Positions 40,726-50,216 are shown, counted from the first letter of the stretch. The stretch: DNA of 64,000 bases from Clostridia bacterium (GCA_910575055.1 CAJTDC010000005.1:94465-158464), one strand, 5' to 3'. Numbers and translations: made by a program. The notes: generated by a model not told the origin, from the letters alone.

Positions 40726-40781
40726 AATGATAATTCCTCACTTATAGATATATTTTCGTGGCTCAACAAAACGGAAATTTG

Positions 40782-41195
40782 TCATTTTCGGTTCGGTTTT
40801 CTTTTGATAGCCAACAATTTCATGTAATCATCAAAATCAGCCGTATTAGTCGGTTCAAACATAACCCATTTCCCGCCATGATAGGTTTTCGCCTCATCAT
40901 ACTGCTTACAAACAGCATTAGAAAGAGTATCCCTTATCGCTTCAAATTTGGCTCGTTCATCTTTGCCTAAGATTACCATAAAGCCCATACAGTTTTCCCT
41001 TGCATATAGGGCGCAAAGTGTTTTTCCGCCTCTGCGATATTTGTATTCATAGTTCCAGGACTTGCCACCGCTGTTCCATATGCGATCCATATCGTATTTC
41101 TCGTCAATCGCAGCGCATAGCCTCTGCCATACGTCATATAAAGATTGTCCAATCAAGGCAATCATATCATTCTCATCTGGTATTATGTTGATCAT
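40782..41195 (-). CDS. DUF3788 protein
   Basis: 137 residues. I-W-N-S-G-G-K-S-W-N-Y-E-Y-K-Y-R-R-G-G-K-T-L-C-A-L and G-G-K-W-V-M-F-E-P are DUF3788 features. A second family member is at 47820-48248 with low similarity, so the two were acquired separately or diverged long ago. Unknown function. Confidence 0.85.
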   Translation of the reverse strand: MINIIPDENDMIALIGQSLYDVWQRLCAAIDEKYDMDRIWNSGGKSWNYEYKYRRGGKTLCALYARENCMGFMVILGKDERAKFEAIRDTLSNAVCKQYDEAKTYHGGKWVMFEPTNTADFDDYMKLLAIKRKPNRK

Positions 41196-41284
41196 AACTT
41201 AGCCTCCTCAAAACACCACTATCGATCCTGTTTTCAAAGATTGCGCCATTCCTCATTTGCTCATCAACCATATTGCCGCAACGC

Positions 41285-41512
41285 TTTGATATAGTCAACA
41301 TGATATAGTTTCCACACATGAACTGAAATTCTTTCTATGTGATTTCTGTTCGTCAGACCAGAGGTTTGCTCTCTGGGTTAGTACTTTCCCCGAAATCCGG
41401 CTTCCTTCAGATTCAACTTCACGATGGACACCCTTGCCTTCGGCTATATCCTTCCCACTACCGGGCGGATTCCAGACTTTCATTGGTTAGAAACGTGCGC
41501 CGCCAGGCGCAC
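41285..41512 (-). mobile_element. Group II intron fragment (5' domain only)
   Basis: Reads on the minus strand from GTGCGCC-TGG-CGGCGCAC, the typical 5' end of a bacterial group II intron. The conserved domain I segments GGGTGTCCATCGTGAAGTT and CTGAAGGAAGCCGG follow. About 230 bases remain and no reverse transcriptase gene is present. It lies in the 350-bp gap between mgtE and the DUF3788 gene, so neither gene is broken. Confidence 0.68.
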
Positions 41513-41546
41513 CACTATAAAAAAACAGGTTTGAAAAACTGCTTTT

Positions 41547-42932
41547 TTATATATGAAGTATCATTGTCGCCAGCCAGAAATAAATTAAAAGTGAAAGCGC
41601 ATCCATAACCGTCGTAATAAACGGAGATGATATTACAGCCGGGTCAAGCTCCATTTTTTCTGCAAGAATAGGAAATACGCATCCAACCATTTTGGCAAAT
41701 ATAATTTCGATTATAAGTGTCAGACTGATTACAAGATCAACCTGAATAGTAATAGCACTCATACCAAGCAATGTTCTGTCAACAAACCATATTTTAACAA
41801 AATTGACAGTGGCAAGTGTAATTCCGCACAGAACACCTACTCTGAATTCCTTCCATATCACTTTAAAAATATCTTTAAAATTTATTTCTTTAAGTGAAAG
41901 AGCACGGATAATAACGGCACTCGCCTGACCTCCCGAATTACCGCTTGTTCCCGTAAGCATAGGTACAAACGAGGTCAGTACAATCAGTGCCGAAAGCTTG
42001 TCCTCAAAAGCATTTAAAATCATACTCGTAAATGTTGCACTTATCATAAGAAACAAAAGCCACGTAATTCTGGATTTCCATGTTTCAAAAATGCCTGTTT
42101 TGAGATAAGGTTTCTCGTTAGGCAGAATAGCGTGCATCTTCTGGATATCCTCAGTATTCTCTTCCTGCAATACGTCAATAGCATCATCGACTGTAATGAT
42201 ACCCACAAGCCTGTTTTCCATATCCACAACAGGAAGAGCAAGGAAGTTATACTTATCAAGGAAATTTGCCGCTATTTCTTTATCATCATGCGTGTTTACA
42301 AAAATTATATTTGTTTCCATAAACTCTTCAATCTTATCGTCATAATCGTGTAACAAAAGTTCCTTTACTGTAGTTACACCAATAAGATGCCTTGAGCTGT
42401 CAGTAACGTAACAAGTATAAATTGTTTCCTTATCAACACCTGTACGTCTTATTCTTTTAAAGGCATCCTCAACAGTGTTATCCTTTTTCAGATCAACAAA
42501 CTCAGGGGTCATAATTGAGCCTGCGCTGTCCTCAGGATACTTTAAAAGAGTGTTAATTGATTTTCGTGTCTGTGCATCAGTATTTCTGAGTATTCTTTTT
42601 ACAATTGTTGCAGGCATTTCCTCAATAATATCAACTGTATCATCAAGGTAAAGCTCGTCAATAACCTCACGAAGCTCTGTATCTGAAAAAGCATGGATGA
42701 GAGCCTCCTGCGTTTCACCGTCAAGCTCAACGAATGTTTCAGCCGCCTCTTCTTTAGGAAGAAGACGGAAGAGCAAAATCCTCTGTTCATTTGGAAATTC
42801 ATCAAAAAGAACAGCAATATCAGTTGGATTAATGTCTGCTAAAATGCTTTTAAGCTGTGAATATTTCTTCTCTCTGTAAAGAGTGGAGATTTGCTCTATA
42901 AGCTTTTCAAATTCAAGTTTTTCAAGATTCAT
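41547..42932 (-). CDS. mgtE: Magnesium transporter MgtE
   Basis: 461 residues. N-terminal superhelical domain (L-L-P-K-E-E-A-A-E-T-F) to about 130, CBS pair 135-265 (I-M-T-P-E-F-V-D near the first), and a five-helix membrane domain with T-G-T-S-G-N-S-G-G-Q-A-S-A, the family pore motif. It is a Mg2+ channel gated by cytoplasmic Mg2+. No recognisable M-box was found upstream. ATG 42932 after GGAG. Confidence 0.95.
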   Translation of the reverse strand: MNLEKLEFEKLIEQISTLYREKKYSQLKSILADINPTDIAVLFDEFPNEQRILLFRLLPKEEAAETFVELDGETQEALIHAFSDTELREVIDELYLDDTVDIIEEMPATIVKRILRNTDAQTRKSINTLLKYPEDSAGSIMTPEFVDLKKDNTVEDAFKRIRRTGVDKETIYTCYVTDSSRHLIGVTTVKELLLHDYDDKIEEFMETNIIFVNTHDDKEIAANFLDKYNFLALPVVDMENRLVGIITVDDAIDVLQEENTEDIQKMHAILPNEKPYLKTGIFETWKSRITWLLFLMISATFTSMILNAFEDKLSALIVLTSFVPMLTGTSGNSGGQASAVIIRALSLKEINFKDIFKVIWKEFRVGVLCGITLATVNFVKIWFVDRTLLGMSAITIQVDLVISLTLIIEIIFAKMVGCVFPILAEKMELDPAVISSPFITTVMDALSLLIYFWLATMILHI

Positions 42933-43141
42933 AGTCCGTATCTCCTTTCGTTTTTTATTTTATTCCATAGTATTGTTACCTCCTTATGTATCAAAACTGT
43001 TGAATTGGAATTTGTCATAATAAATTAAGGATATTATAGGTTTAAGTAGTAGCAAGACTTTAATAAAGTAGAAAAGCCTCAATTGAATTTCTATACCAGA
43101 TTAGTTACTGTGTATAACCTCCATATAAACGTCCTCTTCCA

Positions 43142-44302
43142 TCATTTGTTCTTTTGATTTTTTATCCAGATATAGCAGATAACCACTCCGATTAAGGCTA
43201 TCCCTCCTGTGGTTATATATGGTAATTCAATATTGCTTTCATACAGATACCCAGTTAATAAAGGAGCAATAACTTTGCTAAGATTTCCGGCGGTACTGGC
43301 AAATCCCATCAGTGTTCCTTTATGCTGATTGTCAGTTTTTGAAAGGGTTGCGTTTAATGTGGGTACTGTAATAGCAGAAGATACCGCAAATAAGCCAAAA
43401 ACCACCAACACACTAACAAACCCAGTTGTCAATACCATGGCAAACGCTACTAAGGCTTTGCAAAACATACCTATCAGTATTAGTCGCTTCTCACCAATTT
43501 TTTTTGCTAAAGGACCAGTCAAAAAGCCTTGTACTACAATCAAAATACCTGCTAGAGCCATCCAAATAACACCAACTTGCTTAGTGGAAAATCCAAACTT
43601 ATCTACGACATACAGCCCCGTAATTCCTTGCAAGCCTGTTTGACAGAAATGCACAACGAAAATAAGTATCAAAACCATTCCTGCTGAGCCCAAAATTATA
43701 CTTTTCAGGTCTGAAAAATCAAAGGGTTTTCTTTTTTCCGTCTGTCCTGAACGCTCAATTGACTCTGGCAAAAGTGTTAGAATTAGTAGAAAGGCAATAA
43801 ATGAAATGCCAGCGCCTGTAAAAAATGGGAGCGCAAGCGAATAGCCTGCAAGAATGCCTCCCAATAATGGTCCCATCATTACGCCAATGCTCATTGAAGC
43901 TCCAAGTTGACTCATATTCTTGCTTCTTTCTTCCTCCGAGCTGGAATCTCCAACATATGCCAAAGATGCAACGGACGTAGCAGATGACAAAATACCCGAT
44001 AAACTGCGAGCTATAAATAGTGTCCAAAAGGATGAAGCCAAACCGAACAGGAACAAACTGATGGAATATCCTATAATACCAATGCTGATAATCGGCTTTC
44101 TACCAATTCGGTCGGACAGTGCACCCCAAAAAGGTGCGCATACTGTTTGTGCCAGAGCATATACGGCAGTGAGCCATCCAAGCTCACGACCGCCAGCACC
44201 TAGATTTTCCATGTAAAATGGCATGACCGGAAGAACTAAGCTATATCCTAACGCAATCACCAAAGTAGCAAGATTTAAAGCGAAAATTGGCTTTTTATTC
44301 AT
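43142..44302 (-). CDS. MFS efflux transporter
   Basis: 386 residues, twelve predicted helices. MFS motif A is G-A-L-S-D-R-I-G-R-K-P (near 62) and motif C-type G-P-L-L-G-G-I-L-A-G (near 146), both typical of drug:H+ antiporters. It resembles tetracycline and multidrug pumps. Start ATG 44302 overlaps the stop of the upstream enzyme by eight bases, so both are from one mRNA under TetR control. Confidence 0.9.
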   Translation of the reverse strand: MNKKPIFALNLATLVIALGYSLVLPVMPFYMENLGAGGRELGWLTAVYALAQTVCAPFWGALSDRIGRKPIISIGIIGYSISLFLFGLASSFWTLFIARSLSGILSSATSVASLAYVGDSSSEEERSKNMSQLGASMSIGVMMGPLLGGILAGYSLALPFFTGAGISFIAFLLILTLLPESIERSGQTEKRKPFDFSDLKSIILGSAGMVLILIFVVHFCQTGLQGITGLYVVDKFGFSTKQVGVIWMALAGILIVVQGFLTGPLAKKIGEKRLILIGMFCKALVAFAMVLTTGFVSVLVVFGLFAVSSAITVPTLNATLSKTDNQHKGTLMGFASTAGNLSKVIAPLLTGYLYESNIELPYITTGGIALIGVVICYIWIKNQKNK

Positions 44303-46862
44303 CAATCGTCACCGTCCCCTCTGAGCCGTCCACCGTTATCATTTGTCCATTTTTAATACTTCTCGTGGCTGTGTGTGTCGCCATAACGGCAGGGATACCA
44401 CATTCCCGCGCAACAATACTTGAATGACTGAGAGGACCTCCAATATCCGTTACAATTCCACTTGCAGAGGCAAATAAGGGTGTCCAAGCCGGAGTTGTAG
44501 TAACGGCAACCAAAACACTTCCTGGCTGGAAATTTTTAAAATCTGCCGGACTATTTAGTATGCAGGCACGAGCTGTCACAACACCAGAACTGGTTCCTAT
44601 ACCCCTCAACACGGTTTTTCCATCTTTTTGTTTCTGTGGTGCATGTGATATGCTTTTTACTTTCTTCTCAGGTAACTGAGCTGGTGACACATAGCCCTGA
44701 TACTTTTTGAGTTCCGCTTTTCGCTCAAGTATCGAATTTTTTCTATCGGATAAAGGTATATTTTTGTCTAACTGTACTATAAATTTTTCCAATTCCAATT
44801 TTGTGAGCCAATATATATCATCTATATGCGAAGTAGCTCCGCCACGTATAAGGCGTGCTGAAATTTCATGAAACATCTGGCGAATCAGAGGATGCCCCAT
44901 TCCCATGCAATAAATAGCATTTTCACGCATAGGAGCAGTTTCCTGCGCCCAATGGAGCAACTTCAAAAACAGTTTTTTGCGTGAGCCACCTATATGTTGT
45001 AAAATTTCTTCTTCTGCCTGTTTCCTATGCTTTTCAAATTTGGATTGACGTAAAAAAGGACTTTCACCTTTGCCTTCTACAAAGGTTTTTATGGATTCAA
45101 AGGTTGGTGTAAGTGTTTCCTGCGGTGTGGAATATGCAAAATCAAATTCATAAGCGGTACGACCAAACTCTTTAAAATACTGATTGATTCGATTTTTCCA
45201 TTCTATCCATACTTCCAGCGAAACTTCGTCAGGCGGAACTGAGGACATAAAATTTTCCGCTATCTTTGCTGTTGGATTACTTTGCAGATAAAGGTTGAGA
45301 GTATTATTTTGCTTTACCCATTCCGAGAGACTCCACAGGTTCTTTTCGGCTTGCAGAGCAATCGTATCAAATCCAAGCAGGAAAACAGAAGTATCTGTCA
45401 TACCAGCGCGACGAGCCGCTCCCTGAAAAAATTTTGTAAATAATGTTTCGCTGATAGAGGCGGCTGGCAATGTAAGCTGAATTCTTGTAAAATAAATACA
45501 AGCGGCATAAAATACAGTCTGAATCCCCTTCATTATTTGATGGGCATTCAGCGTATGCAGGGGCTTTTCTTCCCATTGTTTAATCACATCCTCAAATTCT
45601 TTTCGTGCTGTTTCCCAGCGTGCAACACTGTTCGTGAGCGCACGGCGTAAAGATTGGGGTGAAAGGGATTTGACAGCAATCAAAAGAGGCTTTGAATTAG
45701 CGGAAAGATAAACATATCCGTTAATAATCGTATATGCTCCGTTTTCTGGCAGTAGCTTTTTCGCACTTTTACCAAACATATCTATCCATAAAAGCGCCGA
45801 CGCACGGTTGACTATTTCAAGCCCAAGTGTGGCGAATAAGGGCGTAACAGGATTTGGCAAGTGTTCCGCTAGACTGCCTTTTGTATATATAACATCCTTT
45901 TCCGGTAACGTCCATTCCGGCGGTAGGACAGTAATGGGGCGAGCCTGAACAATATACAACTTATCTTTTTCCAGTGCCCACTCTACATCCATAGGCATTT
46001 CATAATACTTCTCAATTTTTTTTCCAAGTTGTGTTAATCGCATAACTTGATTGCGAGTAAGAGCATGTTTTTTCCTCAACTGTTCAGGAGTTGGGATTTC
46101 TTCTGTTCCATCTGAGTTGCGGACTGTCATAATTTCTTTGTTTGCTACTTCATATGATACAATTCGTTCAGCATTTTTATCTACAACAATTGTATCAGGG
46201 GTGACTAAGCTAGAAACAACCGATTCGCCAAGTCCCCACGCGGCGTTAACAATCATTTCGCTACGTCTGCCATTGATAGGGTTTAGCGTAAACATAACGC
46301 CGGACGCATCGGAAAACGCAAGCTTTTGTACTACAACAGCAAGTGCGACAATTTCCTGCTTTATATCATTCTTCATGCGATAAGCAATAGCGCGAGCTGT
46401 CCATAGAGAAGCCCAGCACCTCTTTACAGCGTCAAGAACTTCATTCTCACCTTGTATGTTAAGATAGGTTTCCTGCTGGCCTGCAAAAGAAGCGTCGGGC
46501 AAATCCTCGGCGGTTGCGGAGGAACGGACAGCCACTGCTATATTTCCCAATCCGGCATATGCGGTTTTAATTGCATCGGATACTTCCTGCGGCATTTCTC
46601 CATCATGGAAAAGCATCCCTATCTGCGTAGATACATTTTCAAGCTGACTGGTATTGTTAGAGTCAATACCGTCCAGCAACTTATTAATGTGAGGTTGAAT
46701 ATGGTTCTTTTCAACAAAAATCTTGTATGAGGTAGTCGTAACATGAAAGCCCTCCGGCACAGGGATGCCCGCTGTCAAAAGTTTTGATAAAGACATACCT
46801 TTTCCGCCGACCATTTCAAGGGTTGCCTGTTTATGCAGCAAGGGTAGGGTATAATAAATCAT
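44295..46862 (-). CDS. PEP-synthase-like enzyme, rifamycin phosphotransferase (Rph) type
   Basis: 855 residues. N-terminal ATP-grasp domain (V-G-G-K-G-M-S-L near 18, V-R-S-S-A-T-A-E-D near 113, V-Q-A-R-P-I-T ending near 310). A ~420-residue middle region follows, then the swivelling phosphohistidine domain with G-G-P-L-S-H-S-S-I-V-A-R-E (active His). This three-part layout fits Rph enzymes that phosphorylate rifamycins as well as PEP synthases. The TetR-MFS context favours drug modification, but the substrate is not proven. A normal PpsA lacks such a middle domain. Confidence 0.83.
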   Translation of the reverse strand: MIYYTLPLLHKQATLEMVGGKGMSLSKLLTAGIPVPEGFHVTTTSYKIFVEKNHIQPHINKLLDGIDSNNTSQLENVSTQIGMLFHDGEMPQEVSDAIKTAYAGLGNIAVAVRSSATAEDLPDASFAGQQETYLNIQGENEVLDAVKRCWASLWTARAIAYRMKNDIKQEIVALAVVVQKLAFSDASGVMFTLNPINGRRSEMIVNAAWGLGESVVSSLVTPDTIVVDKNAERIVSYEVANKEIMTVRNSDGTEEIPTPEQLRKKHALTRNQVMRLTQLGKKIEKYYEMPMDVEWALEKDKLYIVQARPITVLPPEWTLPEKDVIYTKGSLAEHLPNPVTPLFATLGLEIVNRASALLWIDMFGKSAKKLLPENGAYTIINGYVYLSANSKPLLIAVKSLSPQSLRRALTNSVARWETARKEFEDVIKQWEEKPLHTLNAHQIMKGIQTVFYAACIYFTRIQLTLPAASISETLFTKFFQGAARRAGMTDTSVFLLGFDTIALQAEKNLWSLSEWVKQNNTLNLYLQSNPTAKIAENFMSSVPPDEVSLEVWIEWKNRINQYFKEFGRTAYEFDFAYSTPQETLTPTFESIKTFVEGKGESPFLRQSKFEKHRKQAEEEILQHIGGSRKKLFLKLLHWAQETAPMRENAIYCMGMGHPLIRQMFHEISARLIRGGATSHIDDIYWLTKLELEKFIVQLDKNIPLSDRKNSILERKAELKKYQGYVSPAQLPEKKVKSISHAPQKQKDGKTVLRGIGTSSGVVTARACILNSPADFKNFQPGSVLVAVTTTPAWTPLFASASGIVTDIGGPLSHSSIVARECGIPAVMATHTATRSIKNGQMITVDGSEGTVTIDE

Positions 46863-46864
46863 AA

Positions 46865-47470
46865 TTATTCACCTTCATCATTCATAATTCCGTGTAGAAA
46901 TATATCCATTGTTTCATCAAGCATTTTCTCCGGACTGGCTGATGGTCGGGATGTGTAAATGATTGATATAATGGAGTTAATTAACAAACGCGTCATTAAA
47001 TCGGCATTTGTCTTACGGAAGACGCCTGATTTCACTCCATTTTCAATTACAGATTTTATAATATCCTGATATGCGTAACGCGCAGTTTTCAGCCGCTTTC
47101 GATAATCTTCTTCTAAATAGTCAGATTCTGTATTTAACCACATCAGCACCGTTCGATACTGCTTTGGTACTCCAAGATGATTCAGCATGATTTTTCTAAG
47201 ACACTGTTCCGGCGAGGATTCATCGGCAATAATCCTATGAACCTTTTTAATTATTTCTTCTATTTCTTTCTCAACTGCATATACAACAATCTCGTCTTTC
47301 GTTTTGAAAAAATCATACAGACTGGACTTTCCCATGTTTGCTAAAATCGCAATTTCCCTCATTGATGTTTTTTGGAATCCATTTTTCTCTATGAGCTGCA
47401 AAGCAACACTGATTATTTCTTCTCGACGCTCTTCTTGTTGTTCTGGTGTAAGCATAATTCCTTTTGGCAT
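46865..47470 (-). CDS. TetR-family repressor
   Basis: 201 residues from ATG 47470 (AAGGAGG upstream). Helix-turn-helix T-S-M-R-E-I-A-I-L-A-N-M-G-K-S-S-L-Y-D-F, then an all-helical ligand domain. It starts the operon and its stop is next to the ATG of the Rph-like gene. Two identical-type operators lie in its own promoter, so autorepression and drug induction are likely. Confidence 0.92.
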   Translation of the reverse strand: MPKGIMLTPEQQEERREEIISVALQLIEKNGFQKTSMREIAILANMGKSSLYDFFKTKDEIVVYAVEKEIEEIIKKVHRIIADESSPEQCLRKIMLNHLGVPKQYRTVLMWLNTESDYLEEDYRKRLKTARYAYQDIIKSVIENGVKSGVFRKTNADLMTRLLINSIISIIYTSRPSASPEKMLDETMDIFLHGIMNDEGE

Positions 47471-47488
47471 ATTATGATACCTCCTTAT

Positions 47489-47550
47489 AGCGACCATCGG
47501 TCGCTTCTTGTTTTGCTATCATTATATAGCGACCGATGGTCGCTTGTCAA
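47489..47550 (-). promoter_or_regulatory. TetR operon promoter with two operators
   Basis: -35 TTGACA (47550-47545) and -10 TATAAT (47526-47521) with 18-bp spacing form a near-perfect promoter. Operator 1 (47528-47544, AGCGACC-NNN-GGTCGCT) fills the spacer. Operator 2 (47489-47505, same arms) lies between the start point and the ribosome site. The start-to-start distance is 39 bp. Confidence 0.88.
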
Positions 47551-47599
47551 GGCTAATTTTTTTCCTCTTTTGGCATTCGGATTGCTTACAGAGAATTTT

Positions 47600-47815
47600 G
47601 ACCATGAGTATATTCCTATATATTCTGCACATAGTCAAGTTGAATATCATCCCAAGTGCATCCGCATAAAAGCTACAAGATTACCCTCCCTCTAGTTGCT
47701 TGTAAATGCAAACAATTACAGATTCGGATACCAACGTAACAAATCAGACAGCCCTTCGGATTCCAGTTTCCTGATCACATAACTCAACCACTCCTCCGGC
47801 GTGGGCATGTCACCT
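47600..47815. repeat. Imperfect direct repeat, left copy
   Basis: Matches 49341-49562, including GACCATGAGTATATT, AGTCAAGTTGAATATC and the 3' half of the 83-residue gene. The two copies flank the AraC and DUF3788 genes. Confidence 0.75.
47716..47815 (-). pseudogene. 3' fragment of the 83-residue gene
   Basis: Encodes A-G-D-M-P-T-P-E-E-W-L-S-Y-V-I-R-K then L-E-S-E-G-L-S-D-L-L-R-W-Y-P-N-L and a stop, nearly identical to the C-terminal half of the intact gene at 49460-49711. The 5' part is gone, replaced by the end of the DUF3788 gene. No start codon or ribosome site fits, so it is a remnant. Confidence 0.8.
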
Positions 47816-47819
47816 GCTA

Positions 47820-48248
47820 TTATAGTGGCATACGTTTCCGAAGATTGATAAGGCTAAAAACATCCTCCATGATCCTTTCGTTCTTGACATCCAGCATTAC
47901 CCATTTCTGTCCATTTCCAGCTTTAGTAGCTTTGAATACCGTTTGTACATAGTTCGAGCATAGCGGCATGAGAAGCTCTGCCTCTGCAAGTTCATGACTT
48001 CCTATGACCACGAGGGCGATAAAATAGCCTTTCATTGGATAGAGCGTACAAAGGGATCTTCCGCTCTTTTTGTACTTAATATTCCAGCCAGCCTGCATGG
48101 AACAACGGCTGTGTTCCATGCAAGGCTTGATCTGGTAGGCGGACTGGATACGCTCATTGAAGTCCGCCCATAACGGGCTGCAAATATATTCTGTGACCTG
48201 CTCCCACGTTGGCGGCGTTACATTTGAATAGAGCATATTCCAATCCAT
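47820..48248 (-). CDS. DUF3788 protein
   Basis: 142 residues. G-W-N-I-K-Y-K-K-S-G-R-S-L-C-T-L-Y-P and N-G-Q-K-W-V-M-L-D-V are DUF3788 landmarks. Lies 14 bases after the AraC gene in the same direction and was probably gained with it. Function unknown. Confidence 0.85.
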   Translation of the reverse strand: MDWNMLYSNVTPPTWEQVTEYICSPLWADFNERIQSAYQIKPCMEHSRCSMQAGWNIKYKKSGRSLCTLYPMKGYFIALVVIGSHELAEAELLMPLCSNYVQTVFKATKAGNGQKWVMLDVKNERIMEDVFSLINLRKRMPL

Positions 48249-48262
48249 CCTAATTTCCCTCC

Positions 48263-49192
48263 TTAGGCCCGACTATCCAGCGGCAAAGGCTTGACCCAAA
48301 TTTCCATGTATGCCATGTCCTCTGCATCCCGGTAATACTTTTCCGCAGAGAAGGGTTCCGTGGCCAGGTTATGGTGCGACAGCCATGTGCCAAAAAGATA
48401 CTTGCTGGCCTGATCCAAAGCAACCGTCACCAAATCCTCAAATTTTTCTGCTTCAATTTTGCAAACGATGTATTCGCCTGCGGGAAGTTCTTTCTTTACG
48501 AAACCGTCCTGCAACTGGCCCGGTACATTTTTAGCAAAGCCACCTGCAAAATAGGCGAAAAGGCCTTGCGTAGCATCTTCCGTATGGGACATTCCCATTT
48601 CTATGCTGGTATCGAGGTCGGACAAAATTGAGGCTTTCTCCGTGTGATACCGTTTCCAAAGCTGACCCGGCGCATCCACGCCGGTGCTTTCGCCAGCCGG
48701 AACCTGCTCAGAAATACGAACTTCGGTCTCCAGACCAAGGTAGGTCTCCGGGGTCGCCAGCGATTTTCTCTGAATTTCCAAAACGATATCTCCCGCTACC
48801 AGCGGAACCCCTTCGTCAACCAGAACGTAGTTCATGGAAATCTCCGGCTTTTCAAATGTGTTGAGCATTGGTGAATTCCTCCTATAGTCTTCGGGAGTAA
48901 TCCCATACGTTTCCTTGAAAGCCCGTGTAAAGTTTGCGTGGCTGGAAAAGCCGTAGTCTAAGGCGACGTCAAGGATTCTCTGTTCGGAGTCCCCCAGATT
49001 CTCGATCACCTTTGCCAAACGGCGGAGCTTCACATATTCCTGCACCGATTTATTCACCAGTCGCTTGAACAAGCGCTGGAAATAAAATGGGGACAGGCCA
49101 ACGGTGTTTGCCAATTCCTCCGTCGAAATTTCTTCAGCCAGGTGTTCCTCGATAAAAGTCAAGGATTGTTCGATTGTTTCCCATGCGTGCAT
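48263..49192 (-). CDS. AraC-family regulator with GyrI-like domain
   Basis: 309 residues. N-terminal AraC double helix-turn-helix (L-A-N-T-V-G-L-S-P-F-Y-F-Q-R-L-F-K; I-L-D-V-A-L-D-Y-G-F-S-S-H-A-N-F-T-R-A-F) to about residue 108. A GyrI-like effector domain follows, ending Y-M-E-I-W-V-K-P-L. Comparable to Rob/TipA-type drug or metabolite sensors. Start ATG 49192 after GGAGG. Confidence 0.92.
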   Translation of the reverse strand: MHAWETIEQSLTFIEEHLAEEISTEELANTVGLSPFYFQRLFKRLVNKSVQEYVKLRRLAKVIENLGDSEQRILDVALDYGFSSHANFTRAFKETYGITPEDYRRNSPMLNTFEKPEISMNYVLVDEGVPLVAGDIVLEIQRKSLATPETYLGLETEVRISEQVPAGESTGVDAPGQLWKRYHTEKASILSDLDTSIEMGMSHTEDATQGLFAYFAGGFAKNVPGQLQDGFVKKELPAGEYIVCKIEAEKFEDLVTVALDQASKYLFGTWLSHHNLATEPFSAEKYYRDAEDMAYMEIWVKPLPLDSRA

Positions 49193-49340
49193 TACAGCAC
49201 CTCCTATGATTAATGTTCATAGCTATGAGCAAAATGTCGTTTAGCTCATCCCTATGATGTTCACATCATACCACGTTATTTCCGGCTGGGCTTTTCACAC
49301 AATGCCCTTTTGATGTGCGGCGTTGTTTGAGATGCCCCTC

Positions 49341-49562
49341 GACCATGAGTATATTGCCGTACATTGCACACACAGTCAAGTTGAATATCGTTCCACCTTT
49401 TTCATTGCAGAAAGAGAGAAAATTTGCTCGACTTTTGATTTTCATGTAAATACACAAAGTCAAAGATTGGGATACCAGCGGAGCAGCTCAGACAGTCCCT
49501 CGGATTCCAGCTTTCTGACCACATAACTTAACCACTCTTCCGGTGTAGGCATATCCCCTGTG
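49341..49562. repeat. Imperfect direct repeat, right copy
   Basis: Partner of 47600-47815; contains the 3' half of the intact 83-residue gene and its downstream flank. Divergence is considerable, so the duplication is old or came from two related elements. Confidence 0.75.
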
Positions 49563-49711
49563 TGGGGAATTTTCTCCCATTGTGCCCGTCGTATTGGGTC
49601 TGGGTCATTCATCCCCGATTTTATGCGGGCTGAAATAATCGCCCTCATCTCTTCCACTGTAATATTCCTGTCTCTCGCCAGCTTCTCAAAAAACGTTCTA
49701 TACTCCGGCAT
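49460..49711 (-). CDS. 83-residue protein resembling the Spo0A C-terminal fold
   Basis: ATG 49711 after AAGGAGG. E-Y-R-T-F-F-E-K-L-A-R-D-R-N-I-T-V-E-E-M-R-A-I and a P-T-P-E-E-W-L-S-Y ending recall small proteins that databases link to the Spo0A C-terminal domain; I am not sure of this. No receiver domain, so not a sporulation regulator by itself. A partial second copy is at 47716. Confidence 0.65.
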   Translation of the reverse strand: MPEYRTFFEKLARDRNITVEEMRAIISARIKSGMNDPDPIRRAQWEKIPHTGDMPTPEEWLSYVVRKLESEGLSELLRWYPNL

Positions 49712-49870
49712 ATGCCTGCCTCCTTTCGTTCCATACGAGTAGTATGCCATATTTGAGGCATAATATAAACGGTTTTATGCCCGTGAAAGGATATAGTTTA
49801 TCTACCAATCCAGACTATTATAGCACCACTCAAGGGCTTAAAATAGACATAAGGAAAGGCGGACTACAAA

Positions 49871-50173
49871 ATGGATGTACAGAAACGAATCAAAAATCTG
49901 ATGGAATTGAGGGGTTGGACAGACTACCGGCTGGCGAAAGAAGCGGGGCTTTCCCATTCCACAGTTACAAATATGTTCAACCGCAGCAATGCTCCAACTT
50001 TACCGACCCTGGAGGCTGTATGCAGAGCGTTTGGCATAACGCTGTCTCAGTTCTTTGAGGATTTTGAAGACAATGAGACGCTGCAGGAACAGAGGCTTTT
50101 ATTTTCAAAATGGAGTACCTTTACACCAGATCAGAGAAAAATCTTGCTTGACCTTATGGATATCATAAAATGA
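49871..50173 (+). CDS. Xre-family transcription regulator
   Basis: 100 residues, plus strand, the only gene so oriented in the accessory region. HTH_3: Y-R-L-A-K-E-A-G-L-S-H-S-T-V-T-N-M-F-N-R-S-N-A-P-T, then a short C-terminal tail. Divergent from the 83-residue gene with 159 bp between. Probably an element regulator. Confidence 0.9.
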   Translation: MDVQKRIKNLMELRGWTDYRLAKEAGLSHSTVTNMFNRSNAPTLPTLEAVCRAFGITLSQFFEDFEDNETLQEQRLLFSKWSTFTPDQRKILLDLMDIIK

Positions 50174-50180
50174 TGGAAAG

Positions 50181-50216
50181 CCGCAGTCGCTCCACAGCGT
50201 GGAGTCTGCGGTTTTT
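50181..50216 (+). terminator. Rho-independent terminator of the Xre gene
   Basis: Stem CCGCAG / CTGCGG extended by CTCCAC / GTGGAG, followed by T5. It starts seven bases past the stop codon. Confidence 0.88.

Noticed and set aside
42933..43141. M-box magnesium riboswitch upstream of mgtE
   Set aside because: The 209-bp leader is AT-rich and lacks the conserved M-box sequences; no long stem structure is apparent.
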